Source: Lysobacteraceae bacterium (GTDB lineage Bacteria; Pseudomonadota; Gammaproteobacteria; Xanthomonadales; Xanthomonadaceae). Taken from it: DNA of 64,000 nt. This document shows, piece after piece, positions 30,669 through 40,544 of this stretch. The notes under the pieces were generated by a model, which did no database searches, was not told where the DNA came from, and saw nothing but the letters and a program-made list of their open reading frames with translations. The stretch spans positions 1 through 64,000 of the forward strand of contig QBLY01000015.1 of assembly GCA_003241895.1 (NCBI GenBank), in the 5' to 3' direction. Made by a program: the position numbers and the translations under genes. Position 1 is the first letter of the stretch, and each line of letters begins with the position of its first letter.

Positions 30669-30692
30669 ATGTTGCACGTTGCAGTGCAACAT
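30669..30692. repeat. Perfect inverted repeat in the mgtE 3' region
   Basis: ATGTTGCAC (30669-30677) and GTGCAACAT (30684-30692) flank GTTGCA, which repeats the arm core. It lies between the mgtE stop and its terminator. It may be an RNA-stabilising hairpin or a protein site; nothing further can be said. Confidence 0.5.
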
Positions 30693-30711
30693 TGCGGCGC
30701 CCGCTTCGCAA

Positions 30712-31926
30712 TCAGAGCACCAGCCAGGTCACCAGGCCCAGGAAGCTGCCCATGCTGACCACGTCGGTCATGGTGGTCAGGAAAATGCTGGAGGCCGTGG
30801 CCGGGTCGGCGCCCAGGCGCTTGAGGATGACCGGGATCAGCGAACCCGAGAGACCGGCCACCATGCAGCTCACGGACATCGCGACCAGGGTGATGAAGCC
30901 CAGCAGCAGCGCATCGTCGTCGCCCGCGCGCCACACCACGAAATACATGGCCGCGCCCGCCAGCGCGCCCGTCACCACGCCGTTGAGAAGGCCCAGCAGC
31001 GCTTCCTTGGTGACGATCTTCGCCACGCCCAGGCCGCGCAGCTCGCCCAGCGTCATGCCGCGCAGCATCACCGCCAGCGACTGGCAGCCCAGGTTGCCGC
31101 TCTGGCCGCCCAGCACCGGCAGGAACATCGCCAGCACCACCACGCGGTTGATGGTGTCCTCGAAATAGCCCACCACCGCGGCCGCTATGAATACCGTCAG
31201 CAGGTTCACCAGCAGCCACGGGTTGCGGAAGCGGAAGGCGCGCCACAGCGGCGTGGCCAAGCGCTCTTCCTTCTCGACGCCGACCATGGCGCCGGCCTGC
31301 GCGGAGATCTCGAAGGCCTGCTGTTCGAACAGCACCTGGCCGCGCACCTGTCCGACCAGTCGGCCGTCTTCCTCGCACACGGGGTAGACCGGATAGTGGC
31401 GCGTCACCACTTCACGCATCGCGTCCACCAGCGACATCCTGGGCTGCAGCGCGAACGGCGAGCGGATCATGATGTCGTCGAGCGTGCCCTCGCGGTCGGC
31501 GTACAGCAGGTCGCGGAACGCCACCACGCCCAGCAGGTGCTGCTGCGCGTTCACCACCCACAGGTAGGTCACCAGGCGCTGCTTGATGACTTCACGCAGC
31601 GTTTCGATGGCGATCGACACCGGGGTTCCGGTGGCGAACAGCGCCGGCGGATCTTCCAGCAGACGGCCGACGGTGCCTTCGGCGTAGCGCTGGCCGTCGC
31701 TCCAGTCGGTTCCGGCCGGCGCGGCGGCCATGATGCGGGCGCGCCAGTCGGGCTCCATCGCCGCCAGCAGGCTGTTGGCGCGGGCCGGAGGCATGGCGGC
31801 CAGCATCCTGGCGATCTCGGTGGGATCGATGCTGTCCAGCCGCTTGAGGGCGGTCTGGGTGTCGAGTGAGGCAACGCGATTGGCCAAATTTGGCGGCGTG
31901 CGCAGGTCGGGGGTCGCTTCGCTCAC
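30712..31926 (-). CDS. mgtE: Magnesium transporter MgtE
   Basis: 404 residues. The order is an N-terminal helical domain (ARMLAAMPPARANSLLAAME), two CBS domains (about 90-210), a plug helix and five membrane segments with the family pore motif GGQSGNLGCQS. MgtE is a homodimeric Mg2+ channel gated by the cytosolic N and CBS domains that sense magnesium. I choose the GTG at 31926 because GGAGAG lies five bases upstream; an in-frame TTG at 31938 overlaps that site. It is divergent from the second RND adaptor gene and ends at a strong terminator. Confidence 0.94.
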   Translation of the reverse strand: MSEATPDLRTPPNLANRVASLDTQTALKRLDSIDPTEIARMLAAMPPARANSLLAAMEPDWRARIMAAAPAGTDWSDGQRYAEGTVGRLLEDPPALFATGTPVSIAIETLREVIKQRLVTYLWVVNAQQHLLGVVAFRDLLYADREGTLDDIMIRSPFALQPRMSLVDAMREVVTRHYPVYPVCEEDGRLVGQVRGQVLFEQQAFEISAQAGAMVGVEKEERLATPLWRAFRFRNPWLLVNLLTVFIAAAVVGYFEDTINRVVVLAMFLPVLGGQSGNLGCQSLAVMLRGMTLGELRGLGVAKIVTKEALLGLLNGVVTGALAGAAMYFVVWRAGDDDALLLGFITLVAMSVSCMVAGLSGSLIPVILKRLGADPATASSIFLTTMTDVVSMGSFLGLVTWLVL

Positions 31927-32048
31927 TGTTCTCTCCAAAAGACCCGCTTAGTAACGGCCTAAGGGTAGCCCAACGGACATTGGATCGCTCACGCCCAACG
32001 TGCCCGGCTTTTGCGACAATTGGCCATTGGCCTACACGTGGACCCTCC

Positions 32049-33128
32049 ATGCGCCGCTCCCATGTCGCTGTAACGCCGGCCCTGCTGCTGGCCCTGGTGC
32101 TCACTGCCTGCTCGAAGGACCCGGTGGCCACGGTCGGCCAGCCCAGCCTGACCGTAAGCGTCGCCACGCCGACCCAGCAGGCGCTGCCGCGTCGCATCAC
32201 CGCCTCGGGCTCGGTGGCGGCCTGGGAGCCGATCTCGCTGGGGGTGGAGCTGTCCGGCCAGCGGGTTGCCGAGGTGTTGGTGGAAGTGGGAGCCGTAGTG
32301 ACCGCCGGGCAGCCGCTGCTTCGGCTGGACGACCGCAGCCTGGCGATGGAGTTGCGCCAGGCGCAGGCCGCATTGGCACAGGCCGATGCCAGCCTGAGCG
32401 TCGCCAGCGCCAACGCCCGGCGCGGCGAGCAGCTCAAGCGCGACCAGCTGATCGCCGACAGCGAGGCCGACCAGCTGATCTCCGGCGAACTGGGCGCCAA
32501 GGCCCAGCGCCAGACCGCGCAGGCCCAGCTCGAGAACGCGCGCCTGCGCCTGGGCTTCACCACCCTGCGCTCGCCGCATGCCGGGGTGGTGTCCCTGCGC
32601 AGCGTGCAGCCGGGACAAGTGGTGTCGGCCGGCGCCGAACTGCTGAGCCTGATCCGCGACGGCCGCCTGGAGTGGCGCGCCGAACTACCCGAAAGCGAAC
32701 TGATCCTGGTGGCGCCCGGCGCGAAGGCCCGCCTGCTGGGCCCGGACGGCGCCGCGGTAGACGGCACCGTGCGCGTGGTATCCCCGGCGCTCGACGCCCG
32801 CAGCCGCACCGGCACGGTGTACGTCGACCTGCCCGAGCCCGGCGCGCTGCGCGCCGGCATGTACGCCCAGGGCGACCTGGTGCTGGGCGCACAGCCCGCC
32901 CGCACCCTGCCCGACCAGGCCGTGGTCGAACGCGACGGCTACCGCTACGTGTTCGTCCTGGGCGAAGGCGACATCGTGGCGCAGCGGCGCGTCACCCTCG
33001 GCGCCCGCCAGGACAGCCTGGTACAGATCGTGGACGGCGTGCAGGCCGACGAGCGGGTGGTGGTGGAGGGCGCCGGCTTCCTGTCGGACGGCGACCGCGT
33101 GCGCGTCGTCGCCACCGGCGCGGACTGA
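32049..33128 (+). CDS. RND efflux periplasmic adaptor subunit (second system)
   Basis: 359 residues. It has a lipoprotein signal (TPALLLALVLTACSK; lipobox LTAC). The lipoyl half-motifs (GVELSGQRVAEVLVEVGAVVTAGQPLLRLD and SPHAGVVSLRSVQPGQVVSAG) surround an alanine-rich alpha-hairpin of about 70 residues. A beta-barrel and membrane-proximal domain complete the standard MFP layout. It is followed by the permease gene after 4 bases, so they form an operon without a channel gene. It differs clearly from the adaptor at 14412-15539. No local regulator gene flanks it. Confidence 0.92.
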   Translation: MRRSHVAVTPALLLALVLTACSKDPVATVGQPSLTVSVATPTQQALPRRITASGSVAAWEPISLGVELSGQRVAEVLVEVGAVVTAGQPLLRLDDRSLAMELRQAQAALAQADASLSVASANARRGEQLKRDQLIADSEADQLISGELGAKAQRQTAQAQLENARLRLGFTTLRSPHAGVVSLRSVQPGQVVSAGAELLSLIRDGRLEWRAELPESELILVAPGAKARLLGPDGAAVDGTVRVVSPALDARSRTGTVYVDLPEPGALRAGMYAQGDLVLGAQPARTLPDQAVVERDGYRYVFVLGEGDIVAQRRVTLGARQDSLVQIVDGVQADERVVVEGAGFLSDGDRVRVVATGAD

Positions 33129-33132
33129 ATCC

Positions 33133-36100
33133 ATGAACTTCTCCGCCTGGTCGATCAATCGGCCGCTGCCGGCCATCCTGCTGTTCATCCTGCTGACGAT
33201 GGTGGGACTGTTCGGTTTCAGTCAGCTCGCCGTGTCGCGCTTCCCCGACATCGCGTTCCCGGGCATCACCGTCACGGTGGCCCTGCCGGGCGCCACGCCC
33301 AACCAGCTCGAAACCGAGGTCACGCGCAAGGTCGAGGATTCGATCGCCAGCATCCCGCGGATCACCAAGCTCACCTCGGTGGTGGTGGAAGGCAGCTCCA
33401 CGACCTACGTCGAGTTCAAGATCGGCAAGGACATCAACGAGGCGCTGGACGACGTGCGCGACGCGGTGACGCGCGTGCGCATCGACCTGCCCAACGACAT
33501 CGAGGAACCCCTCGTCGCCAAGATCAACATCGTTGGCGGCACGCTGATGACGTACGCGGTGTCCTCGGCATCGATGGGCGAGGACGAACTGAGCTGGTTC
33601 GTGGACAACGACGTCAACAAGGCGCTGTACGCCGTCGCCGGCGTGGGCCAGGTGGCGCGCAGCGGCGGCATCACCCGCGAGGTGCAGGTGGACTTGCGTC
33701 CCGGTGTGTTGGCCGCCTACGGCCTCACCGCCGGCGTGGTGTCCCAGCAGCTCGCGGCCAGCCAGCTCGAACGCTCCGGTGGGCGCGCCACCCTGGGCAG
33801 CAGCGAACAGGCCATCCGTGCCGTGGGCACCGTGGACAGCGCCCAGATGCTCGAGCAGTTCCCCATCGTGCTGCCCGACGGGCGGCAGCTGCCGCTGTCG
33901 GCGCTGGCCAAAATCACCGACGGCCAGGCTGAGCGCCGCCAGCTGGCGATGATAGACGGCAAGCCGGTGGTGAGCTTCGCGGTCAGCCGTACCCGCGGGT
34001 CGAGCGAAATCAAAGTGGGCGAAGGCGTGGACGCCGCCATCGCACGCCTGAAGACCGAAAACCCGCGCGTCACCTTCACCCTGGTCAGCACGACCATTGA
34101 CGAAGTGCGCGGCTCGTTCAATTCCTCCATGGCCATGCTGTGGGAAGGCGCCCTGCTGGCGGTGCTGGTGGTGTGGTGGTTCCTGCGCGACTGGCGCGCG
34201 ACGTGGATCTCGGCCCTGGCGCTGCCGCTGTCGATCATCCCGACCTTCGGCGTGATGTGGCTGTTCGGCTTCAGCCTCAACCTGATCACCCTGCTGGCGC
34301 TGGCGGTGGTGGTGGGCATCCTGGTGGACGACGCCATCGTGGAAGTCGAGAACATCGACCGCCACATGGCGATGGGCAAGCCGCCCAAGCAGGCGGCCAC
34401 CGAGGCGGCGGACGAGATCGGCCTGGCGGTCGTCGCGACCTCAGCCACGCTGGCGGCGGTGTTCATCCCGGTGGCCTTCATGCCCGGCATCGCCGGCAAG
34501 TTCTTCCTGGAATTCGGCTGGACCGCGGCCACGGCGGTGATCTTCTCGCTGATGGTGGCGCGCCTGCTGACGCCGATGATGGCGGCCTACCAGCTCAAGC
34601 CCAAGCCGCACGTCGAGAAGCAATCGCGGCTGATGACGCGCTACCTGGGCATGGTCGAATGGGCGCTGGCGCATCGCTTCCTCACCCTGTCCATGGCGCT
34701 GGTGATGTTCATCGCCTCGCTGGGCGTGGCAGCGCTGATCCCGACCACCTTCATCCCCGGCTCGGACCTGGGTCGCAGCAACCTGAGCCTGGAGCTGGCG
34801 CCCGGCGCCCGCCTGGAGCAGACCGCGGCGATCAGCGAACGCGCCCGCGCGCTGATCGCCGACATGCCCGAGCTCAGGCAGACCTATGCCACCGTCGGCG
34901 GCGTGCTGGACCTGGGCGATCCGGCCGTCAGCGGCATCGGCGCCGTGCGCAAGGCGACGATGGTGCTCGACTGGGGCCCCGAAGGCGACCGCGACCGTTC
35001 GCAAAAGGAGCTCGAGCGCGAGGTGCGCGAGCGCCTTGAAGCCCTGCCCGGCGTGCGCCAGCGCTTCATCAGCAGCGAGCCCGGCGAGCAGCTGATGATC
35101 GTGCTCAGCGGCGACGACCCCAAGCGCCTGTACGCGGCCGCCGCCAGCTTCGAGAAGGACCTGCGCTCGCTGCCGGGCCTGGGCACCATCAGCTCCACCG
35201 CCTCGCTGCTGCGGCCCGAGCTGGTGATCGTGCCCGACGCACGCCGCGCGGCGGACCTGGGCGTGTCCACGCTGGCCATCGCCGAAGCGGCGCGCATCGC
35301 CACCAGCGGCGACTTCCGCCAGCGCCTGGCCAAGCTCAACCTGCCCGACCGCCAGGTGCCGATCCGCGTGCGCGTGGCCGAGGACTCGCTTTCGGACGAA
35401 GCCCTGCTTTCGCTGCTGCGCGTTCCCAGCAGCAACGGCGGCACGGTGCCGCTGTCGGCCGTGGCCGAGATCCGGCGCGGGTCCGGTCCCTCGCAGGTGG
35501 ACCGGTTCGGCCGCCAGCGCAACATCACCTTCACCGCCGAGCTCAACGGGCGACCGCTGGGCGACGTGATGGCCGAGGTGCAGGAGCTGCCCACGCTGCA
35601 GAAGCTGCCGCCGGGCGTGCAGATGCAAAACACCGGCGATTCGGAGGTATTCGTCGAACTGTTCGTCGGCTTCGCGCTGGCGATGGCGGCGGGCCTGTTC
35701 TGCGTTTACGCCGTGCTTCTGCTGCTGTTCAACCACGCCAGCCACCCGCTGATCATCCTGATGGCGGTGCCGCTGTCGGCCGGCGGTGCGTTCGGGCTGA
35801 TGTGGATCACCGGCACGCAGCTGTCGCTGCCGGCGCTGATCGGCCTGCTGATGCTGATCGGCATCGCCACCAAGAACTCCATCCTGCTGGTGGACTATGC
35901 CGTAATCGCCGAGGACCAGATGGGCATGAGCATGCACGACGCCCTGGTGGACGCCTGCCGCAAGCGCGCCCGGCCGGTCATCATGACCACCATCGCGATG
36001 ACGGCCGGCATGCTGCCGATCGCGCTGGGCCTGGGCGCCGACGCCGCCTTCCGCAAGCCGATGGCCATCGCCGTGATCGGCGGCCTGATCACGTCCACCC

Positions 36101-36189
36101 TGCTGAGCCTGGTGGTGATCCCGGCGGCGTTCGCGGCGATGGAGGACTTTACGCGGCGGTTTACCCGCAAGCCCGTGCAGTCAACCTGA
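33133..36189 (+). CDS. RND efflux transporter permease, HAE-1 type (second system)
   Basis: 1018 residues with the RND repeat organisation. It begins MNFSAWSINRPLPAILLF, has the porter segment AVSRFPDIAFPGITVTVALPGATPNQLE, and the helix-4 proton relay VVVGILVDDAIVEVENIDRH with two aspartates. The second half repeats the pattern (LIGLLMLIGIATKNSILLVDYA). It exports hydrophobic compounds or metals by proton antiport; the DD pair is that of drug pumps rather than heavy-metal CzcA. It follows its adaptor gene by 4 bases and converges on the kinase gene 17 bases away. Confidence 0.94.
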   Translation: MNFSAWSINRPLPAILLFILLTMVGLFGFSQLAVSRFPDIAFPGITVTVALPGATPNQLETEVTRKVEDSIASIPRITKLTSVVVEGSSTTYVEFKIGKDINEALDDVRDAVTRVRIDLPNDIEEPLVAKINIVGGTLMTYAVSSASMGEDELSWFVDNDVNKALYAVAGVGQVARSGGITREVQVDLRPGVLAAYGLTAGVVSQQLAASQLERSGGRATLGSSEQAIRAVGTVDSAQMLEQFPIVLPDGRQLPLSALAKITDGQAERRQLAMIDGKPVVSFAVSRTRGSSEIKVGEGVDAAIARLKTENPRVTFTLVSTTIDEVRGSFNSSMAMLWEGALLAVLVVWWFLRDWRATWISALALPLSIIPTFGVMWLFGFSLNLITLLALAVVVGILVDDAIVEVENIDRHMAMGKPPKQAATEAADEIGLAVVATSATLAAVFIPVAFMPGIAGKFFLEFGWTAATAVIFSLMVARLLTPMMAAYQLKPKPHVEKQSRLMTRYLGMVEWALAHRFLTLSMALVMFIASLGVAALIPTTFIPGSDLGRSNLSLELAPGARLEQTAAISERARALIADMPELRQTYATVGGVLDLGDPAVSGIGAVRKATMVLDWGPEGDRDRSQKELEREVRERLEALPGVRQRFISSEPGEQLMIVLSGDDPKRLYAAAASFEKDLRSLPGLGTISSTASLLRPELVIVPDARRAADLGVSTLAIAEAARIATSGDFRQRLAKLNLPDRQVPIRVRVAEDSLSDEALLSLLRVPSSNGGTVPLSAVAEIRRGSGPSQVDRFGRQRNITFTAELNGRPLGDVMAEVQELPTLQKLPPGVQMQNTGDSEVFVELFVGFALAMAAGLFCVYAVLLLLFNHASHPLIILMAVPLSAGGAFGLMWITGTQLSLPALIGLLMLIGIATKNSILLVDYAVIAEDQMGMSMHDALVDACRKRARPVIMTTIAMTAGMLPIALGLGADAAFRKPMAIAVIGGLITSTLLSLVVIPAAFAAMEDFTRRFTRKPVQST

Positions 36190-36206
36190 GCAGTTTTGCC
36201 GCCCCG

Positions 36207-38582
36207 CTAGCCGCCGGTGCACAGAGCAAGCGACGCCCCCTGCGGCGACTGGCAGATCCGTCCGGACAGGTCGGCGATCAGGTTGCGCAGGTTGCGTGCT
36301 TCGGGCGGCATCTTGTCCACTTGCACCCGGGCTTCCGCCAGGACCTGCTCGGCCTCGACCACCTTGTCGTTGGCGAACAGGGCTTCGGCCAGGAGGTAGT
36401 GGGCATAGATCGCCAGCGGTTCGGCCTGGAGCAGCGAGGCTTGGGTGGCCGCGCCGGCCTTTCGTGCCAGTGACAGCGCGTATTCCGGGTCTTCCCGGTC
36501 GAGCGCGCGCTGGATCACCATGGCCCACACGCCGATCACCAACGGATGATCGGCGTTGAACGACCGCTCGCGCATGGGCATCGCGCGCTTCAGTAGTTCA
36601 TAGGCTTGGTCGGGCTGCTCGCGCTCGTCCTTCAGGCTCGACAGGTTGATCAGGGCCGTGGCGAGCTCGGGACTACCCTGGGGATGCAGGGTCTCGAGTT
36701 CGGCGATGGCCTCTCGATACCTTGACTCCGCGAGGTCGAGCTCACCACGCGAATGCGCCACCAAGGCCAGGCTGACCTTGAGCACCGCACCATCGCTGGG
36801 CGATCGCAATTTCGGATCGTCCACCGGCGGCAGCGCCAACGCCCGTTGGAACAGCGCGTCGGCGGCGTCGATTTCATCGCGCTGCAGGTGCGCCTCGCCC
36901 AGACTACTCAGCGCCACAAAGTACGCCGGAATGCCCAGCAAGCCCTGCCCCTCGATCGAAGCGACAACGTCCTGGAGCACCTTCATGGATTCGTCATGGC
37001 GGTCTTGTTCCTTGAGCAGGGTCGCTTGGTTCACCCGCACCGACAAGGCACTGATCGATTCAGGTCCATAAGCCTCGGTCGCATCGCGTAATGCCAAGCC
37101 CAGCTCGCGCTCGGCCATCTCGAAACGACCGCGGCTGACCATGCTGGCGCCGAGGATGGCGCGCACTGCCGTGGCGATGTCCGGACGGCCACGGAAGTTC
37201 GCGCCCACCCTGGCCGAGGCCTCATCCATGGCCTGGCTGAAAGGGATGTCGCTGCCGCTGTTGTAAGGATCGGAAGACTTGAGCATGTCGATCAGGAAAT
37301 GATTGACCAGAAAGGTGTCGTTGGCGGCGCGGCGAGCCTTTTCAGCCTGCCAGAACGCCACGCCGGTGGCGGTGAGGATTGCCAGCAGCGCCAGCGCTGC
37401 AGCGGCCGCGCCAACGCGATGTCGGCCCAGGAACTTGCGCAACCGGTAGCCGGCCGAGTCCGGATGTGCCTGCACCGGCTCACCGGCCAGGTAGCGGCGG
37501 ATGTCGTCGGCCAGCTCCTGCGCCGAACCATAGCGGCGCGCCGACTCCTTGTGCATCGCCTTGCCGACGATGCGCTCCACGTCGGGGGTGATCTGCGCGC
37601 GCCGCAGCTTGCGTTCGCCGTCGGTGATGGCCGCCTTGTCCAACATCTTGCGCATCGGGTCGGGCAGCGTGTCGCAAACGACGTGCTCGGCCTCGGCCGG
37701 GCGCAGCCCGCCCAGTTCGTAGGGACGCACGCCGGCGATCATCTGGTACAGCACCACACCAAGCGAATAGACGTCCGAGCTGGTGGTGAGTGCTTCCTGG
37801 CGCACTTGCTCGGGGCTGGCATAGGCCGGCGTCATCGCCGACAGCGACGTACCCTTGTCGGTCCCGAGTGGTTCCTGCTCAAGGATCTTGGCGATGCCGA
37901 AGTCCAACAGCCGAGGCTCACCGTTTGCGCCCACCAGGACGTTGTCGGGCTTGAGATCGCGGTGGACGATCAGGTGGCGATGCGCTTCCTGCACGCCGTC
38001 GCACACTTTGCAGAACAGCGCCAGCCGCGCGGGCACATCAAGCTTCTGGTTGCGGCAGTAGTCGGTCAACGAGACGCCGTCCACGTACTCCATCACCAGG
38101 TAGGGAATGCCACCGACGGTGCTGCCGCCATCGAGGATGCGCGCCACGTTGGGGTGGCTCATGCGGGCCAGGATCGACCGCTCGTCCTCGAAGCGTGATA
38201 TCAACTGGCGCCGGAACGCAGCGGTGGCCAACAGATGCACGGGGCGGACCAATTTGATCGCAACCTGCTGGTCGTAGACATTGTCGGCGCGCCGGCCCAG
38301 GTACACCACGCCCATGCCGCCGGCTTCCAGCGGCTTGAGCAGCTCGTAGTTGCCCAGCCGCTCGCCCACCTTCGGGAACTCGGGCGGTACCTCATCGGGA
38401 ATCACCGCGGTTTCCTCCAGGAAGCCGGTGGCGGCGCGCTCCGCCTCGAGCAGACGCATCACCCGGGCCACCACTTCGTCGGGCTGCCCCTGGCCCGCGA
38501 GCCACGTCATGCGAAGGGCGACCGGCTGTGCCAGCGCCTGCTCGAAAAGCTGCAGAACCTGTATTTCGAGCGACGTCTTCAT
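36207..38582 (-). CDS. Membrane Ser/Thr protein kinase with C-terminal TPR region
   Basis: 791 residues. After a helical N-terminus of about 75 residues comes a Hanks-type kinase (about 78-350): loop LEAGGMGVVYLG, Lys110 in VAIKL, HRDLKPDN with catalytic Asp209, DFGIAK with Asp227, and SPEQV. One membrane helix (about 400-425, GAAAAALALLAILTATGVAFW) follows, then a TPR-rich part predicted to be periplasmic. The first glycine of the usual glycine loop is replaced (LE instead of LG). AGGGGA lies five bases before the ATG; the longer upstream frame is rejected. It faces the ECF-like sigma gene, an arrangement known for this sigma group. A hand count of one line in the TPR part gives 58% GC, lower than neighbours. 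Confidence 0.93.
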   Translation of the reverse strand: MKTSLEIQVLQLFEQALAQPVALRMTWLAGQGQPDEVVARVMRLLEAERAATGFLEETAVIPDEVPPEFPKVGERLGNYELLKPLEAGGMGVVYLGRRADNVYDQQVAIKLVRPVHLLATAAFRRQLISRFEDERSILARMSHPNVARILDGGSTVGGIPYLVMEYVDGVSLTDYCRNQKLDVPARLALFCKVCDGVQEAHRHLIVHRDLKPDNVLVGANGEPRLLDFGIAKILEQEPLGTDKGTSLSAMTPAYASPEQVRQEALTTSSDVYSLGVVLYQMIAGVRPYELGGLRPAEAEHVVCDTLPDPMRKMLDKAAITDGERKLRRAQITPDVERIVGKAMHKESARRYGSAQELADDIRRYLAGEPVQAHPDSAGYRLRKFLGRHRVGAAAAALALLAILTATGVAFWQAEKARRAANDTFLVNHFLIDMLKSSDPYNSGSDIPFSQAMDEASARVGANFRGRPDIATAVRAILGASMVSRGRFEMAERELGLALRDATEAYGPESISALSVRVNQATLLKEQDRHDESMKVLQDVVASIEGQGLLGIPAYFVALSSLGEAHLQRDEIDAADALFQRALALPPVDDPKLRSPSDGAVLKVSLALVAHSRGELDLAESRYREAIAELETLHPQGSPELATALINLSSLKDEREQPDQAYELLKRAMPMRERSFNADHPLVIGVWAMVIQRALDREDPEYALSLARKAGAATQASLLQAEPLAIYAHYLLAEALFANDKVVEAEQVLAEARVQVDKMPPEARNLRNLIADLSGRICQSPQGASLALCTGG

Positions 38583-38634
38583 GCTGTCCCCTGGCGGCGC
38601 AATGCGGCCTGACACTAGCAGAAGGCGCACGTCG

Positions 38635-38671
38635 GAGCCTGATAGGCTCATGCCCAACGGACACAGTGTCC
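38635..38671. promoter_or_regulatory. Two adjacent palindromes between the kinase and sigma factor genes
   Basis: GAGCCT-GAT-AGGCTC (38635-38649) and GGACAC-A-GTGTCC (38659-38671) lie within the 106-base divergent gap, the second ending 17 bases before the sigma factor ATG. Both are perfect 6-base palindromes. They could be operators or mRNA hairpins. Confidence 0.45.
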
Positions 38672-38688
38672 ACGCTAGACTCGGCCCC

Positions 38689-39246
38689 ATGGCTGGAGAC
38701 GTCACCTCACTGCTGTCGGCTTGGCGCCAGGGCGACGCCGGCGCGCGCGACCGGCTGGTGGCCATCGTATATCCGGAACTGAGGATGCTTGCCGATCGCC
38801 AACTGCGCGGCGAGCGCAGCAACCACACGCTCCAGCCCACGGCCCTCGTCAACGAAGCGTACCTGCGGCTTTCCGGTTTGGACCGCATCGACTGGCAGGA
38901 CCGCGCCCATTTCATCCGCATGGCGGCGCGCTTGATGCGCGAGATTCTGGTCGACCATGCCCGCCGCCGCGACGCCGCCAAGCGCGACGGCGGCCAACGC
39001 GTCACGCTTACCGGACTGGCGTTGCCCGCCGACGAGCCCGGCCTCGACGTGATGGCGCTTGACTCGGCGTTGGCGCGCCTGGAGCAGATCGACCCCGACA
39101 AGGCGCGCCTGGTGGAGCTGCGCTACTTCGGCGGCCTCACCATCGAGGAGACCGCCGAGGCCATGGCCTTGTCGCCAGCCACGGTCAAGCGGCACTGGCA
39201 GGCCGCGCGGGCCTGGCTGTTCGACGCCGTTGGCGATCCGGGGTGA
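38689..39246 (+). CDS. ECF-like sigma-70 factor (TIGR02999 type)
   Basis: 185 residues. Region 2 is HTLQPTALVNEAYLRLSG with RAHFIRMAARLMREILVDHARRR, and region 4 holds the helix-turn-helix (LTIEETAEAMALSPATVKRHW). This matches the TIGR02999 subgroup, which lacks a classical anti-sigma partner and is often found next to Ser/Thr kinase genes. It directs RNA polymerase to an unknown promoter set, with activity likely adjusted by the neighbouring kinase (inference from gene order). It is divergent from the kinase gene and 71 bases upstream of the lipoprotein gene, which may be one of its targets. Confidence 0.93.
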   Translation: MAGDVTSLLSAWRQGDAGARDRLVAIVYPELRMLADRQLRGERSNHTLQPTALVNEAYLRLSGLDRIDWQDRAHFIRMAARLMREILVDHARRRDAAKRDGGQRVTLTGLALPADEPGLDVMALDSALARLEQIDPDKARLVELRYFGGLTIEETAEAMALSPATVKRHWQAARAWLFDAVGDPG

Positions 39247-39317
39247 ATGCAATACAAGGCCGATGAGCCGGTTCATTGCCGTTGTACGCCATTGAAAGGC
39301 AACACTGGAGACTCCCC

Positions 39318-40544
39318 ATGAACCGCTATCGTTCGCGCGTACTCACCCTGGCGTTGTTCGGCCTGTGCCTGCTGCCCGCCGCCTGCGTTCAATCGCCCGA
39401 AGCACAGCCCGCGGCGGGTGCGCAGGGCGACTTCGCCCAGGAAGCCGGCGTGGCTCCCGAACCCGCCAGCGCCGGCAGCGCCGCCACGTCCTGGCCCATG
39501 GCCACCGACGCTTCGGTCCCGGCGCCGGCCATGGTCGCCACCGGCGCCGCAGCCGGCGGCGGCATGCAGCGCGTCGCCGTGATCGACCCCAACGGTTTCG
39601 GCCAGCCCATGCCGGCCCTGTGGGTGCAGCTGCCCGCTGGCTGGCGCACCACCGGCGGCGTGCTGTGGAACCAGCAGGCCCCCTGCGGCGCCACGCCCAG
39701 CTTCCAGTGGCAGGCGCAGTCGCCCGACGGCCGCCAAAGCCTGCAGATGCTCCCGGCCGAGGCCTGGACCTACGACAACCTCAACATGCCGATGCCGGCG
39801 GGCAGCTGCCCGCGCTGGCCCATCACCGATGTGCGCACCTACCTGCAGTCGCTGGTGCAGCGTCAGCGACCCAATGCGCGTGTTTTGGACTACCGGACGC
39901 GCAACGACCTGATCCAGCGTGCACCGCCACCGTCCGATGCCCAGACGCGCTACTGGAAGGAAGGCGGCGAGCTGCTGATCGCCTACAGCGGCCCCAACGG
40001 CGAGGTGCGTGAAAGTTTCTCGGCCGTGGTGCAGTTCATGGAAACGACCATGCAGGGCGTCGTGCCCGGCGAGGTGCGCAAGTTCATCAGCGGCATCGCC
40101 GGGTCGCCGCTGATTGCCAGCGCACCCGCGGGGCAGCTGGACCTGGCGATGGTGACCCGCTTCGGCACTTCGGCCGTCCCCGACCCGCAGTGGCAGGCGC
40201 GCATGGACAAGCACAACACCGCCATCGCGCGGCAGGGCCTGCAGGGGCAGTCCGAACGCGGCCAGATCATGGCCGACACCCAGCGCGAGATCGCCGACAT
40301 CAACCAGGCCGGCTGGGAACGCCGGGACGCCAGCGGCGACGCGATGCAGCGCCAGACCGTGGACGGCATCAACAACGTCGAGCGCTACACCGACCCGGTC
40401 ACCGGCAGCGAAGTGCAGATGGACAACCGCTACGACAACGCCTGGCGCGCCAACGACGGCACGTATTTCCAGAGCAACGACCCCAACCTCAACCCGCAGG
40501 TGGACCTGGGCATCGAGGCCGAACAAATGGAGCGCAACGAATGA
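39318..40544 (+). CDS. Lipoprotein of unknown function
   Basis: 408 residues. The N-terminus is a lipoprotein signal (VLTLALFGLCLLPAACVQS; lipobox PAAC), so it should be anchored in a membrane. After an Ala/Pro-rich linker the protein has a globular part (MPALWVQLPAGWRTTGGVLWN; YWKEGGELLIAYSGPNGEVRESF) and a Gln/Arg-rich helical stretch (about 310-350), ending with an acidic, Asn-rich tail that reads DPVTGSEVQMDNRYDNAW. I do not recognise the family with certainty. GGAG lies eight bases before the ATG. Its stop overlaps the next start (ATGA), so it is translationally coupled to the rhodanese-like gene. Confidence 0.8.
   Translation: MNRYRSRVLTLALFGLCLLPAACVQSPEAQPAAGAQGDFAQEAGVAPEPASAGSAATSWPMATDASVPAPAMVATGAAAGGGMQRVAVIDPNGFGQPMPALWVQLPAGWRTTGGVLWNQQAPCGATPSFQWQAQSPDGRQSLQMLPAEAWTYDNLNMPMPAGSCPRWPITDVRTYLQSLVQRQRPNARVLDYRTRNDLIQRAPPPSDAQTRYWKEGGELLIAYSGPNGEVRESFSAVVQFMETTMQGVVPGEVRKFISGIAGSPLIASAPAGQLDLAMVTRFGTSAVPDPQWQARMDKHNTAIARQGLQGQSERGQIMADTQREIADINQAGWERRDASGDAMQRQTVDGINNVERYTDPVTGSEVQMDNRYDNAWRANDGTYFQSNDPNLNPQVDLGIEAEQMERNE

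Noticed and set aside
38583..39101. N-terminal extension of the Ser/Thr kinase gene
   Set aside because: It would overlap the sigma factor gene on the opposite strand; AGGGGA before ATG 38582 and kinase homology support the shorter form.
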